Of a DNA stretch of 58,706 bases, positions 55,856 to 58,706 are shown piece by piece. The notes below the pieces were generated by a model. The model was not told the DNA's origin. It saw nothing but the letters and a program-made list of their open reading frames with translations, and did no database searches. Source of the stretch: Streptomyces olivochromogenes (GTDB lineage Bacteria > Actinomycetota > Actinomycetes > Streptomycetales > Streptomycetaceae). Position 1 is the first letter of the stretch. Each line of letters opens with the position of its first letter. The position numbers were made by a program, and so were the translations under genes. The stretch is from positions 169,428 through 228,133 of the forward strand of contig NZ_KQ948462.1 in assembly GCF_001514115.1 (NCBI RefSeq), written 5' to 3'.

Positions 55856-57385
55856 CTAGATGTCCCGGAACGTCTCGATCTGCGCTCCGATCGAGTTGAG
55901 CCGCTCGGCCAGGTCCTCGTAGCCGCGGTTGATGACGTACACATTGCGCAGCACGGACGTGCCGTCGGCCGCCATCATCGCCAGCAGCACCACCACGGCC
56001 GGGCGCAGCGCCGGCGGGCACATCATCTCGGCGGCGCGCCAGCGGGTCGGGCCCTCGACCAGCACGCGGTGCGGGTCGAGGAGCTGCAGCCGGCCGCCGA
56101 GCCGGTTGAGGTCGGTCAGGTAGATGGCCCGGTTGTCGTAGACCCAGTCGTGGATGAGGGTCTTGCCCTGTGCGGAGGCCGCGATGGCCGCGAAGAAGGG
56201 CACGTTGTCGATGTTCAGGCCCGGGAACGGCATCGGGTGGATCTTGTCGATCGGCGCCTCCAGCTTGGAGGGCCGTACGGTGAGGTCCACCAGCCGCGTA
56301 CGGCCGTTGTCGGCGAAGTACTCCGGTGTGCGGTCGTGGTCGAGGCCCATCTCCTCCAGCACGGCGAGCTCGATCTCCAGGAACTCGATCGGCACCCGGC
56401 GCACCGTCAGCTCCGACTCGGTGACCACCGCGGCGGCGAGCAGGCTCATCGCCTCGACCGGGTCCTCGGAGGGCGAGTAGTCCACGTCCACGTCGATGTT
56501 CGGCACGCCGTGGACGGTGAGCGTGGTCGTACCGACGCCCTCCACCCGTACGCCGAGTGCCTCCAGGAAGAAGCACAGGTCCTGGACCATGTAGTTGGAG
56601 GAGGCGTTGCGGATGACGGTCACGCCGTCGTGGCGGGCGGCGGCGAGCAGCGCGTTCTCGGTGACGGTGTCCCCGCGCTCGGTCAGCACGATGGGCCGGC
56701 CGGGGGAGACGGCCCGGTCGACCTGGGCGTGGTAGAGCCCCTCGGTGGCGGCGATGTCGAGCCCGAACCGCCGCAGCGCGATCATGTGCGGCTCGATGGT
56801 CCTGGTGCCGAGGTCGCAACCGCCCGCGTACGGCAGCCTGAAGGTGTCCATACGGTGCAGCAGCGGGCCGAGGAACATGATGATCGACCGCGTCCTGCGG
56901 GCGGCCTCGGCGTCGATCGCCTCCATGTCCAGCTCGCTCGGGGGCACGATCTCGAGGTCGACCCCGTCGTTGATCCAGCGGGTGCGGACGCCGATCGAAC
57001 CGAGCACCTCCAGAAGGCGGTAGACCTCTTCGATCCGGGCCACCCGGCGCAGCACCGTGCGCCCCTTGTTCAGGAGCGTCGCGCACAGCAGCGCGACGCA
57101 CGCGTTCTTGCTGGTCTTGACATCGATCGAGCCGGACAGACGACGTCCGCCGACCACACGCAGATGCATCGGACCCGCGTAGCCCAGAGAGACGATCTCG
57201 CTGTCCAGGGCTTCACCGATTCGAGCGATCATCTCAAGGCTGATGTTTTGGTTGCCGCGCTCGATGCGATTGACGGCGCTCTGACTTGTGCCGAGTGCCT
57301 CGGCGAGCTGCGACTGTGTCCAGCCCCGGTGTTGCCGGGCGTCACGGATGAGCTTGCCGATGCGTACGAGGTAGTCGTCTGCCAT
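55856..57385 (-). CDS. HTH-MurA fusion: UDP-GlcNAc enolpyruvyltransferase-like protein with N-terminal XRE domain
   Basis: 509 residues. Residues 5-62 are an XRE helix-turn-helix (GKLIRDARQHRGWTQSQLAE, GTSQSAVNRIERGNQNISLE). From about 72 an EPSP-synthase/MurA fold follows. K93-N94 (TSKNACVALL), Cys190 in YAGGCDLGTRTIEPH (E. coli Cys115 position), and two arginines in LRPAVVVLL and INRGYED are kept; the Asp expected after FP is displaced by three residues (FPGLNIDN, D393). It may thus make enolpyruvyl-UDP-GlcNAc or a variant and regulate DNA. An inverted repeat lies in its leader. Confidence 0.88.
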   Translation of the reverse strand: MADDYLVRIGKLIRDARQHRGWTQSQLAEALGTSQSAVNRIERGNQNISLEMIARIGEALDSEIVSLGYAGPMHLRVVGGRRLSGSIDVKTSKNACVALLCATLLNKGRTVLRRVARIEEVYRLLEVLGSIGVRTRWINDGVDLEIVPPSELDMEAIDAEAARRTRSIIMFLGPLLHRMDTFRLPYAGGCDLGTRTIEPHMIALRRFGLDIAATEGLYHAQVDRAVSPGRPIVLTERGDTVTENALLAAARHDGVTVIRNASSNYMVQDLCFFLEALGVRVEGVGTTTLTVHGVPNIDVDVDYSPSEDPVEAMSLLAAAVVTESELTVRRVPIEFLEIELAVLEEMGLDHDRTPEYFADNGRTRLVDLTVRPSKLEAPIDKIHPMPFPGLNIDNVPFFAAIAASAQGKTLIHDWVYDNRAIYLTDLNRLGGRLQLLDPHRVLVEGPTRWRAAEMMCPPALRPAVVVLLAMMAADGTSVLRNVYVINRGYEDLAERLNSIGAQIETFRDI

Positions 57386-57397
57386 GGCGCGACCGTA

Positions 57398-57413
57398 TAT
57401 CTGATGTGAGATA
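57398..57413. promoter_or_regulatory. Inverted repeat TATCT-N6-AGATA in the HTH-MurA promoter
   Basis: TATCTGATGTGAGATA, 13 bases before ATG 57385. On the minus strand it partly overlaps GATATA (57401-57396), a possible -10 with CCGTTT 17 bases up. An AT-rich island in GC-rich DNA, a plausible autoregulatory site for the fused XRE domain. Confidence 0.5.
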
Positions 57414-57510
57414 AAGAGAAACGGAGCGCACCCGTCCGAGTAGTGGGCTACAGCACACCGCACCCACAGGGGAGTTCGGGTGCGGCGCCGTCGTGGCCCG
57501 GCGACTTCGC

Positions 57511-57708
57511 TCAGCGCTCCCGCCGACGCGTCGTGCGCCGCCAGCCGAAGGGGCCCGGCAGGTCCATCGACGTGGTGCGGCGTCCGTTGCTGCTGCGGGT
57601 GTGGTGCGGCCCGTGCCGGCCGCCCGTGGTGATCGACCACGAGCGCCGGTTGATGTTCAGCCGTACCCCGGGAAGGATGCGGAAGCTCTTGCGGAACGTG
57701 AGAGGCAT
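57511..57708 (-). CDS. DUF4236 family small protein
   Basis: 65 residues from ATG 57708 with GGGGGA ahead. MPLTFRKSFRILPGVRLNIN then RRSWSITTGGRHGPHHTRSS and TTSMDLPGPFGW follow the DUF4236 pattern (FRKSxxIxPGVRLN). Basic, soluble; function unknown. Confidence 0.9.
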   Translation of the reverse strand: MPLTFRKSFRILPGVRLNINRRSWSITTGGRHGPHHTRSSNGRRTTSMDLPGPFGWRRTTRRRER

Positions 57709-57826
57709 GGTTGGTCCCCCTTGGGGCAGTTCACGGCATTCCTGTCGTTTCGCGGCGCCGATGGTGGCGCGTCCCGTTCCCAGTACCCCGAAGCGGGCGA
57801 TGGTTGCCTGTGAACTCCCGGCGGGT

Positions 57827-58687
57827 TCAGCCTCGTTCGGCCGCCCCGTGCTCCACGAGTGTCTGGGTGCCGATGACCCCGAGGAGGGCGACCTGTTCGG
57901 CGTCCCGCGTTCCCGGCTCGGCCGTGTAGACCATGATGCGCAGGTCGCTGCCCGCGACGCTGAGTACGTCGCAGTCGAGCGTCAGGGGACCCAGCTGCGG
58001 ATGGTCGATGGTCTTGCGTGAGGCCTCGTGGTGGCCCACCGCCTCGGACTCCCACAGCTCGGCGAACCGGTCGCTGTTCGCGCGCAGCTCCTCGACCAGG
58101 CGCCGCAGCCGCTGGTCCGCCGGATACCGGCGCGCGGTCGCGCGCAGGTCGGCGACGACGGTGGTCTCGAACTCGCGTCGGGCCTCGGGGGTGTGGCGGA
58201 CGTGGGTGCCCGGGCCCACGAGGTTGCGCCACACCGCGTTGCGCTCGTTGCCGCGCCACCCGGACGGGTCACCCATCAGGGCCGCGTACAGCGGGTTGGC
58301 CAGCAGCAGGTTCCAGGCCGCGTCGAAGACCGCGACAGGCGTTCCGGTCAGCCGGTCCAGCATCCGGTGCACGCCGGGGGTGATGTGGGCGGGCACGGTG
58401 CCGCGTCCCGGCGGGACCAGTCCGGCGAGATGGAAGAGGTGTTCGCGCTCGGTGCCGGACAGTCGCAGCGCCCGGCCGAGCGCCTCGACGATCTGCTCCG
58501 AGGGGTTGCTCGCCCGGCCCTGTTCGAGACGGGTCACATAGTCGACCGAGATCCCGGCCAGCAGGGCCAGCTCCTCGCGGCGCAGTCCGGCCGCGCGCCG
58601 GTGCCCACCGACGGGGAGCCCGGCCGCCTCGGGGGAGACCCGGTCCCGCCAGCGCCGGACCGTCCGCCCGAACTCCGTACTCGCCAT
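57827..58687 (-). CDS. MmyB-like XRE-family transcriptional regulator
   Basis: 286 residues from ATG 58687; GTG 58702 would add five. HTH at about residues 32-80 (RRAAGLRREELALLAGISVD, YVTRLEQGRASNPSEQIVEA), then the MmyB ligand-binding domain (VFDAAWNLLLANPLYAALMG, RRLVEELRANSDRFAELWES, TLDCDVLSVAGSDLRIMVYT). Members bind fatty-acid-like ligands and often control a divergent dehydrogenase, which would lie beyond the window edge. Confidence 0.92.
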   Translation of the reverse strand: MASTEFGRTVRRWRDRVSPEAAGLPVGGHRRAAGLRREELALLAGISVDYVTRLEQGRASNPSEQIVEALGRALRLSGTEREHLFHLAGLVPPGRGTVPAHITPGVHRMLDRLTGTPVAVFDAAWNLLLANPLYAALMGDPSGWRGNERNAVWRNLVGPGTHVRHTPEARREFETTVVADLRATARRYPADQRLRRLVEELRANSDRFAELWESEAVGHHEASRKTIDHPQLGPLTLDCDVLSVAGSDLRIMVYTAEPGTRDAEQVALLGVIGTQTLVEHGAAERG

Positions 58688-58706
58688 CCCTCCACTGTGC
58701 ACGGGT

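Overview
The window reads as a chromosomal segment of a Streptomyces or close relative. Coding DNA is very GC-rich with G/C at third codon positions, GTG starts and ATGA/GTGA gene overlaps are common, and several families are typical of the genus (DUF3159, DUF5999, DUF6099, DUF6299, DUF4236, a SepF paralogue, a Pnkp/Hen1 pair). Three copies of a Streptomyces-type dispersed intergenic repeat are present. No rRNA, tRNA, CRISPR array or intact mobile element was seen.

Layout. 1-9.1 kb is a potassium block: the end of kdpD, kdpE, an OB-fold protein, a DUF3159 membrane protein, two TrkA/CeoB-CeoC-type proteins on the minus strand, an unannotated 31-residue membrane microprotein, a KimA-like APC transporter and a TRAM-domain RNA methyltransferase. 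From the OB-fold gene to the methyltransferase the order matches Mycobacterium tuberculosis Rv2694c to Rv2689c. 9.6-19 kb is an accessory catabolic island: a LysR regulator, two CaiB-type CoA-transferases, a crotonase, an acetoacetate decarboxylase, a carnitine-dehydrogenase-like enzyme, an acyl-CoA dehydrogenase, and an isolated enoyl-CoA isomerase-like gene beyond a patch of IS and yczE debris. Two promoters here share the same palindrome at the same distance upstream, as expected for one LysR-type regulon.

19.3-31.1 kb holds an uncertain minus-strand gene, a WGR/beta-propeller protein, a frameshifted gene, an MMPL transporter, a GT-C-like membrane protein, a double-TOBE molybdate-binding protein and a large nitrate-reductase/flavoprotein fusion with a candidate GlnR box. 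31.3-39.6 kb holds a SepF paralogue, a P-loop ATPase coupled to a MazG-like gene, DUF6099 behind a small DnaA-box cluster, an F420/LLM oxidoreductase and the Hen1-Pnkp RNA repair operon. 39.7-46.2 kb holds an NAD-kinase-like/SPFH two-gene operon, arginine deiminase, ornithine carbamoyltransferase, an amino-acid permease and an RsbW-like ATPase.

46.6-54.8 kb looks like an aerobic CoA-dependent anthranilate (2-aminobenzoate) degradation cluster: crotonase, bifunctional monooxygenase/reductase, PaaX regulator, aryl-CoA ligase, acyl-CoA dehydrogenase and RidA. Both plus-strand promoters carry the same 13-base element over the -35 region. Inside it lies a 0.5 kb remnant of a cysC-cysD-cysN operon with internal deletions. 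54.8-58.7 kb has small conserved genes, an HTH-MurA fusion with an inverted repeat in its leader, and an MmyB-like regulator.

Best candidates for something undescribed: the CoA-transferase/decarboxylase island with its two-promoter regulon, the anthranilate operon with RidA and a predicted operator, the SPFH/NAD-kinase-like pair, the potassium-locus microprotein and the HTH-MurA fusion. All functional statements are read from sequence by eye; no search was run.
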